The notes: generated by a model not told the origin, from the sequence alone. Numbered from the stretch's first letter, positions 47,579 to 58,039 are shown. The stretch: DNA of 64,000 nt from CAVVSQ01 sp963848825 (GCA_963848825.1 CAWKFA010000017.1:744001-808000); one strand, 5' to 3'. Numbers and translations are program-made.

Positions 47579-47979
47579 CGATTACGCGCGAACAACTGAT
47601 TGCCTACCTGGACGACGCCTTGGGCGAGTCCGACACCGCCAAGGTTGAGCAGCTACTGCGCGAATCGGAGCCTTCGCGTCAGGAATTGCGGCAACTCTTG
47701 CAAGACCGGGACCGGGGCGAGCATACCCTGGGAGCAATCTGGCGACGCCAGCGACTCACCTGTCTGACGCGGGCGCAGCTAGGCAGCTATCTTCTCAAGG
47801 TTCTCGAGCCTGGCCTCCACGATTACGTGCAATTTCATTTACAAACGATCGGCTGCCCGTTTTGCCGTGCCAATCTCACGGACCTGGAGGCGCAGCAAAA
47901 TCGCGCCGCACCCGAGGCAACCAAGCGCCGGCGGCGTTACTTCGAATCCAGTGCGAATCTGTTGCACAAACCGTCATGA
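47575..47979 (+). CDS. Putative anti-sigma/zinc-finger partner of the ECF factor
   Basis: The GTG at 47575 overlaps the sigma stop (GTGA), implying coupled translation. The N-terminal TREQLIAYLDDALGESDTAK fits the helical start of anti-sigma proteins. A later segment with H-x6-C-P-F-C (HLQTIGCPFC) resembles a zinc-binding cluster, but not the classical HxxxCxxC of ZAS proteins. It is 134 residues, with no membrane helix and a basic C-terminus. Its role as anti-sigma factor is inferred from position and small size. Confidence 0.6.
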   Translation: MTITREQLIAYLDDALGESDTAKVEQLLRESEPSRQELRQLLQDRDRGEHTLGAIWRRQRLTCLTRAQLGSYLLKVLEPGLHDYVQFHLQTIGCPFCRANLTDLEAQQNRAAPEATKRRRRYFESSANLLHKPS

Positions 47980-47986
47980 GCAGTTA

Positions 47987-48160
47987 TTCGGTGGGTCAGC
48001 GCGAGTACGCTCGACGCCACCCTACAAAGTCCTGGCCCTAGTCTGTAGGGTGGGTCGAGCGTACTCGCGCTGACCCACCGAAATGCACTTCTGAGATCCT
48101 GGTCATTGTCATTGGGTCAATTCGGTGGGTCAGCGCGAGTACGCTTGACACCACCCTACA
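47987..48160. repeat. Three copies of the dispersed 40-bp palindromic repeat
   Basis: Copies are at 47987-48026 (direct), 48044-48082 (inverted) and 48121-48160 (direct), all near-identical to 5203-5325. Single-base differences (GACGCC/GACACC, CTCG/CTTG) show that they are not recent exact duplicates. They lie between the ECF pair and the histidine kinase. Confidence 0.9.
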
Positions 48161-48179
48161 TAAGGCCAGGGTTCTAAAA

Positions 48180-50095
48180 TCATTTCAGGGCCTTGTTGAC
48201 GGCATACCATAGTTCGTTCATGCGGAATGGCTTGCGCAGTAAATCGGCGGCGCCGCTTTCCAGGAGGTGGGTGGCCTGGTCCGCTTGTACCAGGCCGGTA
48301 CACAAAAGAATGGGCACCTTGGGAAGGCGCTCGCGGATGTGCTTGAAATTGGCGGCCCCTTCTTCACGCGGGATCATCAAGTCGAGTATGACCAGGTCGA
48401 CAGCCTGGCCTCTGTCGAGAATCGCCAGGGCCTCGCGCCCCGTCGTCGCCCCTGTCACGCGATGGCCGGCGATTTCCAGAAAGCGGCGCACGACGTCGAG
48501 CACGGCGCGTTCATCGTCAACGACCAGGATTTGCCGGCCGGGCGGGTTGTCGGGTTCCAGGACTTGCGGCGCCTCATGCTTTGCCGGCGCCTCCATATGT
48601 TTCTCCCGCAACCGGGGCAGATACAGGCGCACGCAGGTTCCGCGACCAACCTTGGTATCGATTGTCAAAAAACCCTGGTGTCCATGAATGATGCCGAAGG
48701 CCACCGGCAGACCCAGGCCCGTGCCCTGGCCGACCTCTTTGGTGGTGAAGAAAGGGTCAAGGGCCTGATTGAGAACTTCGGCCGGCATGCCCGAGCCGTG
48801 GTCTTCGACTTCCAGGAGGACATACTCTCCGGGCGGAACATTTTCGGGGAAGGCATGCAGCTCGCCCCCGAGCAGGCACCGCGTCAAGCGAAACTCGACG
48901 GGGTGGGGCAGCGACGGGTCCATGGCGTCACGGGCATTGAGGGCGAGATTGACGAGCACTTGCTGAAGTTGGTTGGCGTCCGCGAGCGCTACCAGCAGGC
49001 TCTCCTTCTCGTCGTCCGGTTGCACCTTGACCGCGAGATCGATCTTGAGGCTGGTTTTGACCAGCTCGGCGGTCGACAGCAGCAGCTTCTCGATGGAGGT
49101 CGGCTGACGTCGCAGCGCTGGTTTGCGCGAAAGCGAGCAGTTGTCGCGTCAGATTGGCCGCCCGGTCGGAAAGCTCGACGATGTAATCAAAAAACTCCTT
49201 GACGCAGTCGGGCAAACCTCGTTCGCGCAAGCCGAGCGTCGCATAGCCCTGTATGCCGGCGAGAAGGTTGTTGAACTCATGAGCGATGCCGCCGGCGAGC
49301 GTGCCGACGCTTTGCATCTTCTGGGCCTGAAAAAGCTGGCGTTCCATTAGTTTGCGTTCGCTGATGTCGCGATAAATACCCACGAAATGGGTTAGCTGGC
49401 CACGGCCATCGAGAATCGGCGAGACCGTGACCGAGGTATCCAATAAGGTGCCGTCCTTGCGCTCATTGATCAACTCGCCTTGCCAGCTCGTGCGCGACAT
49501 GATGGTCCGCCAGATGTCGGCATAAAACTCGCGTGGGTGCAGGCCGCTCTTCAAAAGGCGCGGCGTCTGCCCCAGAAGCTCCTCGCGGGCATAGCCGAAC
49601 ATGCGCTCCAGGGCACCATTGACATGTTCGAGCGTGCCCTGCAGGTCGGTGATCATGATGCCATCGCGGGCCGATTCCAGGGCCTCGATGAGCAGACGAT
49701 TCGTCTGCTGGAGGCGGTAGCGGGAGACCGATTCCTCCGCGCGCTTGGGCAACTCGGTGAGGAAGGTCAGCGCATGGTCTTTGACGATATAATCGAGCGC
49801 ACCAGCCTTCAGGACCCGGATGGCAAGCATTTCATCCCCGACCCCGGTGAAGATCAAGACGGGCGTGGTAATGCCCTCACGCTTGAGCGCGTGGAGCAGG
49901 TCCAGGCCGTTCATGTCCTCCAGTTCGAGGTCAAGTACCACCAGGCTGTACTGGCTATGCCCCAACACGATGAGGGCGTCGGCACCCGTGCGGCAGAGCG
50001 TGATCTGATGGCCGGCACGTTCCATGGTCTTGCGCACCAGGAAGGCCATGTCTACGTCGTTTTCTACCAGGAATATACTTCAGCGCTTCGGACAT
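48180..50095 (-). CDS. Hybrid histidine kinase: receiver - PAS - kinase - receiver
   Basis: The ATG at 50095 gives MSEALKYI. A slip near 50065 continues as LVENDVDMAFLVRKTMERAG. An N-terminal receiver (LVVLDLELEDMNGLDLLHAL) is followed by a PAS domain (ALESARDGIMITDLQGT, LGQTPRLLKSG, VGIYRDISERK) and then the phospho-His box VGTLAGGIAHEFNNLLAG. A second slip lies near 49110. The ATPase domain has LVNLALNARDAM (N box), VEDHGSGMP (G1) and GQGTGLGLPVAFGI (G2). It ends in a C-terminal receiver (ILVVDDERAVLDVV, LVILDLMIPREEG, LRKPFRMNEL). It has no membrane segment, so it is cytoplasmic. Its start is next to the degenerate kinase upstream. Confidence 0.87.
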
Positions 50096-50102
50096 GTTCG
50101 GG

Positions 50103-50861
50103 TTAACCATCGGCGAAGGGGACCAAGATGCGTACGCAATAATCCACATTCGTGGCGACGACATCCAGCTTGCCGCCCCAGGTAGCCGCCAACTCGGCGG
50201 CCAGGCACAACTCCAGGCGACTTTTTAACTGCGGCCGGTTCGCTCCGGCCGGCGTCGCTGCCGGCGCCGGTGCGTCTGGCCTGTGGACGGGGCCAACCGT
50301 CATTTCCAGTTCATCGCCATGGTCACCGGTTTGTGCCGACAGCCGCAGGGACAAGTCCATGCCTTGATAACAGTCGATGCCGCAACGCAGCACTTCCAGA
50401 ATCGCGCGATGAAGCGAACGTCGGCTCGCCCGCACTGCTTTTTGCCGCCACTGATTATCGAAGGTGAAAGTGCGCTCGGGGTAAAACTGCTTGATCTCGG
50501 CGTGAATCTCGCGACCAAGGTTGGCGAGTTGAATGATTTCCATCGGCTCATGATGGGTGCCGAGGCGGGCCATATCCTTGAGCACCTGCACCATGGCCGA
50601 AGCCCGCCGGGCGGCCCCGCCCAGCCGGCTCAAACATTCCATGGCTTGAGGACTGAGCGTCTCCTTCTCTTCGACCTCGAGCAGCCTGGCAAGTCCAAGC
50701 ACCACGACGAGTTGATTGGGCAAATCGTGGCTAAGTGCCTGGTGCATTCCCGCCAAAAGTCGCGCGGCCTGGCCCGGATCGATTGGCCGAGGCTCGGCTG
50801 GCGGGTGCTGCCGGTCCCCATCGGGGAAATCCGCTGTATTGGTATCCACGAGATCACTCAT
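50103..50861 (-). CDS. Degenerate histidine-kinase-like protein
   Basis: The 252-residue protein has a dimerisation-type segment with QALSHDLPNQLVVVLGLARL (H in SHD) but a poor ATPase domain. The N-box position reads VLRCGIDCYQGMD without the essential Asn, and the usual G1/G2 boxes are missing. It may act as a scaffold or phosphotransfer partner rather than an active kinase. It ends with a TAA overlapping the region of the hybrid kinase start, so the pair is likely cotranscribed. The N-terminal 30 residues are polar. Confidence 0.6.
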   Translation of the reverse strand: MSDLVDTNTADFPDGDRQHPPAEPRPIDPGQAARLLAGMHQALSHDLPNQLVVVLGLARLLEVEEKETLSPQAMECLSRLGGAARRASAMVQVLKDMARLGTHHEPMEIIQLANLGREIHAEIKQFYPERTFTFDNQWRQKAVRASRRSLHRAILEVLRCGIDCYQGMDLSLRLSAQTGDHGDELEMTVGPVHRPDAPAPAATPAGANRPQLKSRLELCLAAELAATWGGKLDVVATNVDYCVRILVPFADG

Positions 50862-50983
50862 TCCTCATCATGGTGGTCCGACGCTCTACCGAGAATTCGG
50901 GCCTTCGCCCGCCTATTGATAGGTACCTACAAAAGTAACCGAAGGCGGCGGGTCTGCAAAGCAGATAATAGGTCCCATCCCCC

Positions 50984-52126
50984 TTATTTTGGCTCCTCCA
51001 GGCGAATCGGCATCTCCTCGAAGTAGTACCTATCATCGCCGTTGCCCAGGTTTAATTGCGCGACGGAACGGTGCAGGAATGTCGCGACCTCGTCGGCCAG
51101 CGAACTCGCTGTCACAGAGAGCACCAGGATGGGGCCGGGCGGCAACTCCTCGTTTGCCAGCGCCTCGAGAAACTCGGCGTTGGCTGTCAAGCCTGGTTGG
51201 GCCAAAGCTAGCCGCTCCAGGGCAGCATAAGCAAACTCTCGGCTGGAGTTGCCTGCCAGCGTCGTCGGGTTGAGCCCGGCCAGGGCGACGGCGAGGCGAT
51301 TGCCCTTCTGCCGACACCATTCCCAGCAAATAGTCGCGGCGAATGACAGGAGCCGTTCGAGTACCGGACTGTCGGTGAGCCCGGGATCGACGATAAGGAC
51401 CAGGTGATCCGTGGGCATGTCCTCAAAGTCACGCACCATGAGTTCGCCGCGCCGGGCCGTCGTGCGCCAGTGAATCCAGCGTGTGCTATCACCGGGCCGA
51501 AATGGCCGCAGCCCGTGAAATTCCGTCTGCGCTCCCGGGTGACGCCGAGGAAAAGCGCGTGCCTGTCCAAGGGTTGGACTGTGCTGCGCCAAAAATCGGC
51601 CCAGGGTGCCGCGCTGCAAGATCCCCAGCCTGGGAAAGACGACCAGGGCGGCTGCCTGCGGCATGGATTTGGCGAGGTGGACGAGCGCCAGCGGGTAGCC
51701 CGTCGTTATTCTCAAGGGAGAAAGTTGCTGGCGGCCGCGTTGGTTGAACAAGATTTGTAGATCGAACGTGGCGCGGGCGCCGGCCTCGAGCCGGGGAAGA
51801 AAGCGGCTCAGCTGGTGCTCTGGGCCGGCATCGTGGACGGAGATACCCAGCGATGCCTGGCGTCCCTTGTTTTCTACCTGCAGAACATAAGGGAAGGGGG
51901 TGCCGGCGAAGGCTGCTTCAGGAAAAAAACGCTCGGCCGTCACGGCACGCAGTTGCGGATAGGCCCAGCGGAAATTCACGAACACCAAAATGACCATCCA
52001 GCAGGCCAGTAAGGTAATGAGGTTGATGCCCTTGAGAAGGCCGGTGACGAACATGGCAAACGAGATGATGAACCAGACAACGCCTTCGCGGGAGAGGGGC
52101 AAGGCTTCACGCCGCGGCCATTTCAT
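50984..52126 (-). CDS. DUF58-family protein
   Basis: The ATG at 52126 overlaps the MoxR stop (ATGA). Two adjacent membrane helices at about 20-60 (VVWFIISFAMFVTGLLKGI, ITLLACWMVILVFVNFRW) are followed by the DUF58 core with FRPGDSTRWIHWRTTARRGE and LVLIVDPGLTDSP. The family works with MoxR-type ATPases in envelope or metal-centre assembly, but its exact function is unclear. The protein is 380 residues and intact. Confidence 0.85.
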   Translation of the reverse strand: MKWPRREALPLSREGVVWFIISFAMFVTGLLKGINLITLLACWMVILVFVNFRWAYPQLRAVTAERFFPEAAFAGTPFPYVLQVENKGRQASLGISVHDAGPEHQLSRFLPRLEAGARATFDLQILFNQRGRQQLSPLRITTGYPLALVHLAKSMPQAAALVVFPRLGILQRGTLGRFLAQHSPTLGQARAFPRRHPGAQTEFHGLRPFRPGDSTRWIHWRTTARRGELMVRDFEDMPTDHLVLIVDPGLTDSPVLERLLSFAATICWEWCRQKGNRLAVALAGLNPTTLAGNSSREFAYAALERLALAQPGLTANAEFLEALANEELPPGPILVLSVTASSLADEVATFLHRSVAQLNLGNGDDRYYFEEMPIRLEEPK

Positions 52127-53067
52127 AAAGGCACCGTGATGCGCGCCAGGCAATCGGCCAGGAATGCCTCCGCCCCATCTTTGCCACCCGAGTGGCGTGG
52201 GCCTTTCATCAGCAGGCGGTGCGCGAGCACGGGGCCGGCCAGGCGCTTGATATCGTCGGGCACGACGAAATCGCGGCCGCTGGTGAGGGCGAGCGCCTGG
52301 GCGGCACGATAGAAATTGAGTCCCGCGCGAATGCTGGCACCAAGCTGCACCTGCGCAGCCGTGCGGGTCGCATCGAGGATGTCGAGCAAGTAATTTTGCA
52401 GGCGCTCCTCGAAGCGAACCTGGCGAACGTGTTCTTGCAAGCTCAAGACATCGGCGGTGGACAGCACCGGGCTTAAACGATCGACGGGCTCACCCTCGCG
52501 ATGGCGGGTCAAGACCTCGCGCTCGGCGGCCCGCGCGGGATAGCCGACGCGCAGCCGCAGCAAAAACCTGTCCAGCTGGCTTTCCGGCAGCGGATAGGTT
52601 CCTTCGAACTCATAGGGGTTCTGCGTGGCCAGCACCAAAAACGGCGGGCCGAGCGCTCGCGTCTGCCCATCGACGGTGATCTGCCGATCGCTCATGGCTT
52701 CGAGCAGGGCGCTTTGCGTGCGCGGCGTGGCGCGATTGATTTCGTCGGCAAGAATGACCTGGGCGAACAAGGGACCGGGACTGAATTCAAAGCTGCCGCT
52801 CGGCTGATGAAAGATACTCGTGCCGATAAGGTCGCTCGGCAACAGGTCAGGCGTGAACTGGATGCGGTGAAAGGAACAAGACAGGCTACGGGCGATCGCC
52901 TTGGCCAGCAGCGTTTTGCCGACGCCCGGAACGTCTTCGATAAGGACGTGTCCCTCGGCGAGGACCGCGATCATGGCCAACTGAATCACTTCGTTTTTGC
53001 CCAGGAGAACGCTCTCCAGGTTCAGTTGCAACTTGGTCAGGAGTGGGGCGATGGCGTCATTCATCAT
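52123..53067 (-). CDS. MoxR-type AAA+ ATPase
   Basis: The start is the ATG at 53067 or 53064. AAA+ motifs are present in order: Walker A GVGKTLLAKAI, Walker B VILADEINRA, sensor 1 LATQNP and YEFEGTYPLPESQLDRFLLR. The length is 314 residues, as usual. MoxR ATPases act as chaperones for protein assembly, and the four-base overlap with the DUF58 gene fits the common pair. It is intact. Confidence 0.9.
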   Translation of the reverse strand: MMNDAIAPLLTKLQLNLESVLLGKNEVIQLAMIAVLAEGHVLIEDVPGVGKTLLAKAIARSLSCSFHRIQFTPDLLPSDLIGTSIFHQPSGSFEFSPGPLFAQVILADEINRATPRTQSALLEAMSDRQITVDGQTRALGPPFLVLATQNPYEFEGTYPLPESQLDRFLLRLRVGYPARAAEREVLTRHREGEPVDRLSPVLSTADVLSLQEHVRQVRFEERLQNYLLDILDATRTAAQVQLGASIRAGLNFYRAAQALALTSGRDFVVPDDIKRLAGPVLAHRLLMKGPRHSGGKDGAEAFLADCLARITVPL

Positions 53068-53116
53068 GCGTACGTCGTTTTCCGTCAAGCCGATCAAGCA
53101 GCCGGTGTTCCCTGGG

Positions 53117-53179
53117 CCTATCCTAAAATGGGGACTGGGCTGTCGAATTCTGGACGCCCCGTCCCCGATTTGGGATAGG
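53117..53179. repeat. Imperfect 24-bp inverted repeat with GGGGAC core
   Basis: The left arm is 53117-53140 (CCTATCC, AAA, GGGGAC, GGGC) and the right arm is 53156-53179 (GCCC, GTCCCC, TTTGGGATAGG). They match at about 20 of 24 positions. The element resembles the hairpin at 61317-61361. It lies in the divergent gap between the MoxR and ATP-cone genes. Confidence 0.8.
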
Positions 53180-53240
53180 CTCTTATTGTAAGAGGTCCTA
53201 AAAAAACGGGGACATTCGGTTTCGTGAAAGTAAAAACAAC

Positions 53241-54819
53241 ATGCCCGCATTCGGTTTGCCCACGCTGGTTCATAAACGCGACGGGCGCATCGTGCCTTTT
53301 GAGGCCGACAACATCAGCCAGGCGCTGTATGCGGCCTCGGAGGCGCTGGGCCAACCCAGTGCCTTTCTGGCCCGCGAACTTACCGACGGCGTCTTACATT
53401 TTCTTGCCGAAGAAATCGGCCCGGAGCAGCCGACCACGGCACAGATCGGCGACCTCGTCGAGAAAGTCGTGCGTGAGCTTGGCCAGCCTGCGCTGGCACA
53501 GGTCTACGCGGTGGGGCAGCGCCGTCGCCGGCCAGAAGTAACGGGCCCGCCGGCGACGCCGAAAGCCGACCGATCGGGAACGAGCGTCTTTTTTTCCAAC
53601 AAGGACACGCCCGAGGCGGTGGTTTCGCGGGCATATGTTCTTACAGCATGCAGGCTGTGTTCGCCCGGGATCTGGCAGCCGCTCACGAGGAAGGCCTGGT
53701 TGCCCTGGCCGGCCTCGATCGGCCCGAGGAGTTGGCGCGGCTGGTCGTGGAGCCGACGGCCGGTGCCGATGGCTGGCTCACACTTCTGGATAGCCCGGCC
53801 CGAACCCTGGTTTTCGACGGGCCCGAACACGCGCTTACGGATGAAAACGTCGTGCCCTGGCTGCAGGGGCTGGAACAATTTTGCGCAGCCACCAAGCGCA
53901 ACGCGATTCTTAACCTCCACGTCGTCCAGCCGCCGGCGTGGGCGGCCGGCAATCCCGAAGGGCCCCTGTTCGAATATGCCCCGGCGTCAGCCGACGACTC
54001 GACCCGTCGCGCCTGGTTGCTTCTAAACGCCAGCGTGGCCATGCCATTGGTGAGCGTCAACTGGCATTTAAGTGACGCTGACTTCGCGCCCGACCAACTT
54101 GCCGGTCTGGGTGAGCTGGCCCGCCTGGCCTGGGAGGGCAGGGGACTTACCTTGACGCTGGATCGCGCCAAAGGACGAACGGTCTTGGCCCCCGGGGTAG
54201 ATCGGCGTCACGCGGCCGCACTCATGGATGTTTATCTCGATTTGCCGCATTTCTTGCGGCTGGCCGCGGTTGACAATGACGCCCGCCTCTTTCTCGACAA
54301 ACTTCCAAGCCTGGCCAGAATGGCGGTCCGCGCGGGGGTGCAAAAGCGCAATTTCCTTGCGCACGCAGCCTCGATCGCCCCGCCTTGGCCCGCGCCTTTC
54401 GGCTCGAACGTGCCCGCCTGGTAGTGGTCCCCCTGGGCGTCGATCAAGTAGTGGCCAGCCTCCTGGGCCAGGGCATGGCCGCGAGCAAGCTGTCGCTCGA
54501 CCTCGCCCAGCAAGCGCTTGAAGTACTCAAGCTCACGCTCGACAAGGAAAGCAACGCCACCAACCTGGAAATCGCGCTGGACGGCCCCGACGGTGAACTC
54601 CCCGGCGCCAGTGGGCCAGGCGATAGCAAGCTCGTTAACGCCGCCGGCATCCTCCAAGGCATCGCGGGCTTCGGCACGCTTCACCTTACCGCACCAACGC
54701 CGTCGAGTTTGGTCGAGCTGCTCTCCTATGCCATGAAAAAAACCGCGCTAGTCGCCCTACGCCACATCCCGGCCAGCCAGGAGGAAGCGCTGGATTCGGG
54801 CGGGTTGACGTCGGGGTAG
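53241..54819 (+). CDS. ATP-cone protein resembling a decayed anaerobic ribonucleotide reductase
   Basis: The ATG at 53241 gives MPAFGLPTLVHKRDGRIVPF, a typical ATP-cone start, followed by ADNISQALYAASEALGQ and further cone sequence to about residue 90. Slips near 53635 and 54395 are bridged by SYSMQAVFARDLAAAHEEGL and by LARAFRLERARLVVV. The segment after the cone resembles the start of NrdD catalytic chains (Y-S-x-x-E-x-x-AHxxGxxxIHDLD). However, the HIHDLD residues are lost, only one Cys is seen, and there is no C-terminal glycyl-radical motif. It therefore looks like a catalytically dead relative; this is my inference. The restored length is about 525 residues. Confidence 0.6.
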
Positions 54820-54873
54820 GCAGAGGCGGGAGATGAATTCTCGTCAGTCGCGTGGGGTTCCAGTGCAAGACGA

Positions 54874-55033
54874 TCATTTCTTGACCGTGAGCCGCAGCGT
54901 GGAACGCAACGCCTGGCGGTCCGGATTGGTCGAGCGGAAGACTGGCGCTGGGGAAGTCTGTGCCTTTCAGCCGTTTTTTTCCGCAGAAGACCGGGCGAAT
55001 CACGTCGGAGATGACTTCGACAATGTAAATCAT
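54874..55033 (-). CDS. Short hypothetical protein
   Basis: A reading frame beginning MIYIVEVISDVIRPVFCGKK starts at 55033. With a slip near 54915 it could end PDRQALRSTLRLTVKK at 54874. The C-terminal segment looks protein-like, but the gene is short, its frame depends on a correction, and no family is recognised. It starts ten bases after the neighbouring stop at 55043. Confidence 0.3.
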
Positions 55034-55042
55034 GAGTAAACT

Positions 55043-55449
55043 TCAATCCGGTGGGCAGTTTTCTTCCTCAATTGCTGCGTTTTGTCGATAAATGACCTCG
55101 CGCTTTCGCCAGAAGGGGAACAACAGAAGTCCAGTGGTGCTGTCCTCTTTCCAGCCTGCCTTGTTGTGATATTCAAGCGTCCAACGGTAGTCGATCCTCC
55201 CTCTGCGGAAAACCTTGAGACGGCACCGACGCCCAACCCTAGAGTAAAACATTTAAGAGCCTCGGCTTCGGACGTGAAATGTACATGCCAACCATCAAAG
55301 GAGACCATGAATTCATTTGCTGTAACGGTAAACGAAACAGAAAACCCTTCTGTTGACCTCGGATCGACGGTAATAGTGTTCCCATCCTGACGGTAGGAAA
55401 GCAACCGACAACTTTGAAGCCGTTGTATGATTTTGTCGAAGGTGTTCAT
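55043..55449 (-). CDS. Hypothetical protein
   Basis: The N-terminal part reads MNTFDKIIQRLQSCRLLSYR and on to FTVTANEFMVSFDGWHVHFT. A slip near 55225 continues as CRLKVFRRGRIDYRWTLEYH and FWRKREVIYRQNAAIEEE, ending at 55043. The corrected form is about 135 residues, soluble, with no signal peptide. The second part reads more naturally than the uncorrected frame. No family is recognised. Confidence 0.5.
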
Positions 55450-55545
55450 GAAATATGGTTCAACTCCACAGCCTGTACATTTGGGTCATTAACGACCGAC
55501 TGCAATCCCCAGGCCGTCGCAGTCGGCGCCATGACGATCTTGGTG

Positions 55546-56406
55546 CTAAAACCAGACACGCAGCCCAAGTAGCGGCCCTTGCAAGTTCACGTCGCCGATG
55601 CGCAGCCAGTCATAGCCGCCGAATAGCTCCCAGCCGTGGTGCGTGACGCCGACGGTGCCGCGCAGGTGGACGACTCCCGCGCTGCCGAGATTGCCGAGGT
55701 CGAGAGAGGTGGAAACGACGACGGGGTTAACCGGAAAGAAGTCGCCGCCATAATGGAAATTGAAACCGACGTCGCCAGCGCCATGATCGCGGCGCAAGCG
55801 CAAACCCAGACCGGCGCGTAGTACCGCCCACTCGCTTTGGGCGAAACGAAAAGTGGCATTTACATCGCCGACGACCATGTAGTCGGTTCGGCCGTTGCCC
55901 AGGTTTTCATGATAGTAGTTCCAGTTTGTCAAAATGCCCAGGCGCGAGGAAGTATCAAACAGGAGGTGCCCACCGGCACGGTTGAGGCCGGCGAAGTCGT
56001 TGCCGTTTTCCAGGGAAAGCTGCACACCCCATATCTTCGGCGCCTGATCCTTGCCCATCTTTTCGGCGAGCTCCGGCGATCCGGCGGGGTCCAGGGTCAG
56101 GTAGCCGGGGCAGGCAACGGCATAGGGATAGGTGGGGAATAGAAGCACCTTGCCGAAGTCGTCGTCCAGAGCGGCATGGGGCAAAGCGAAAGGGGCCGCG
56201 ACCGCGTAAAGAAAACCAACACCGACGAGGTTCCCGACAAGGTCCCGCAAGGCCCATCGTCTGATGTCCTTGTGTTGCCGGTTTCGTGTGCTGGCTCATT
56301 GGCGCGTATTTCGTCGCGTGCTTGCTGCAGGCGACTTTCCTGCGCGAACTGCCCCGACTCCGCAAACAAGGTAAGCCAGGGACAGCAGGCAAAGCAAGCG
56401 CGGCAT
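55546..56406 (-). CDS. Outer-membrane beta-barrel-like exported protein
   Basis: The ATG at 56406 opens a signal peptide (MPRLLCLLSLAYLVCGVGAV). Slips near 56340 and 56240 then lead through AQESRLQQARDEIRANEPAH to RRWALRDLVGNLVGVGFLY. The C-terminal 200 residues are rich in alternating aromatic strands (YHENLGNGRTDYMVVGDVN, GVTHHGWELFGGYDWLRIGD) and end in the aromatic residue F (LLGLRVWF), as outer-membrane barrels often do. The function is unknown. The restored length is about 286 residues. Confidence 0.6.
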
Positions 56407-56658
56407 TGTTGCCCGTTTCCGGCCCGGCTGGTGCCGGCCCATTTCCCGTTAAGTGTGCCAGAACAAAGCGCGGGTGACCTGGAAAGCGGGCATAGCAAAA
56501 GGGTGTATTTCGGGCAATGCGAGGAAACTTCTCAACGAAGAGGGCGTCGGGAGGTTTTGCGCAACGCAAAGGGGGAACCATTCGCTCTACAAAAAATAAG
56601 TTAGTCGAGTTCATCCATTTCGTCCCCCCCATACATGTCCGCCGGTGGGCTCCTTTTT

Positions 56659-58039
56659 TCACATTTTTTCTTTGAGCAGGTCCGCTAGACGCCAAGTCGG
56701 TGTGATTCGATTAGCCACTGCTGGGTTGATGGAGGTGGCTCGCCGATAAGCGATGATCGCGCGCCTCTGGATCGGTTTCGGCGAAAGCTTTGGCGCAAAG
56801 CAGCCAGCACTCATCCGGCATACTGCACGTTCAAAGACGGTAGGGTCCAATTCGAGAGCTTTTAGGATACGTTCACGGCTTTTTGCCAGATGGTTGATAT
56901 CCGCAAGGCTGAGTCCCGAGTGGAGGGAGTCCATGGCCTCGTCGGGCATAACCGTCACGCCGACAAGTTGGGCACAAGCCTTGCGATCACGCGGTAGGCC
57001 GTACGCCTTGAGCCAACGATGGACGTCTCCGATGGACCACATTTCTGTCGTATTCACCATGCGAGACAGGACGTGCCGTTGCAAATCGTTGAGCTCGGTG
57101 AGAGGATCGTCGCGCTGTTGGAATGCCGCGGAGAGAAGTGGAATCACCAGCGGCATCGTATCAAACTGGCGTGCCCGTTCAAGTCGGTCACAGATCGCCG
57201 GAATCGCTGTGCGCTGGACCTCAACGGGCAGCTGGGCGATTGAGAAGGCCGCATCGCCCGGGGATTTGCCGCCAGCTCCCGGAATGTTTTCATACCCTTC
57301 GATCGGCTCGGCTACGAATGGCAACAACGCCTCAAGCAACCGTGCCGTCGGCTCGATCCGCGAAGCTGACAGGCCGCCATGCAGCGTGCCGCCGGGAATG
57401 GATCCTCGACAAGCGTGCGCTGCAGTGTGGCAGACGAACCAAGCTCGCCCAAGGCGAACGTGATCGCAGCACGGACCCATCCTGACGGCTCGGCGCGGCC
57501 TTGCGCTCGAGTTTCGGCACCGATGTCCCGTCCATCGTCGGCATACAAGCAAGTACCCAGGCTGCCCCCGCCCGCACACCAGGGTCCTCATCGGCAAGCA
57601 ACCTGCAGGCCACTTCGTAACCTTTGAGAGATTCCTGATAGATTTGGTGGAGCGTGGCCGGGTAATCGCCCCAGCGGGAATCATCCGGTTCGGGCTTGTG
57701 AGCCTTACCGTAGGAATAGACTCGCTCCCCGTCCCCCCAGCACGGGCGTTCCTGGACACTGAAGTAACCGGTGATCAGGCTGCCCCAAAAGCGGAGCAGA
57801 TCGCCCCGTTTAGGCACGTTCGGACTAGCGCATATCTCGATCAAGAAGGGGATGACGTAACATGTGGCCAGGTAGCGAGTACCCTGATGGAACACATTGC
57901 CATAGAGAGTGTTCAGCACTTTGCTACGGATCTTCGGATCGTGGTCGAGCAGCTTCCGGAGGAGGGCAGGCACGTCGGCTGCCGACCCATACGCGTGTTC
58001 GAGATCGGCCCAGGGAACCTCATCCAAACCTTGCAACAT
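56659..58039 (-). CDS. HEAT-repeat protein
   Basis: The ATG at 58039 gives MLQGLDEVPWADLEHAYGSA. Slips near 57480 and 57375 are bridged by AAITFALGELGSSATLQRTL. Several HEAT-like helical pairs are seen (PALLRKLLDHDPKIRSKVL; ACRLLADEDPGVRAGAAWVL), with acidic/aromatic loops between. The C-terminal part reads MLSRM-type helices, then MSAGCFAPKLSPKPIQRR. The protein is about 459 residues with no signal peptide. HEAT proteins are binding scaffolds; the partner is unknown. Confidence 0.65.
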
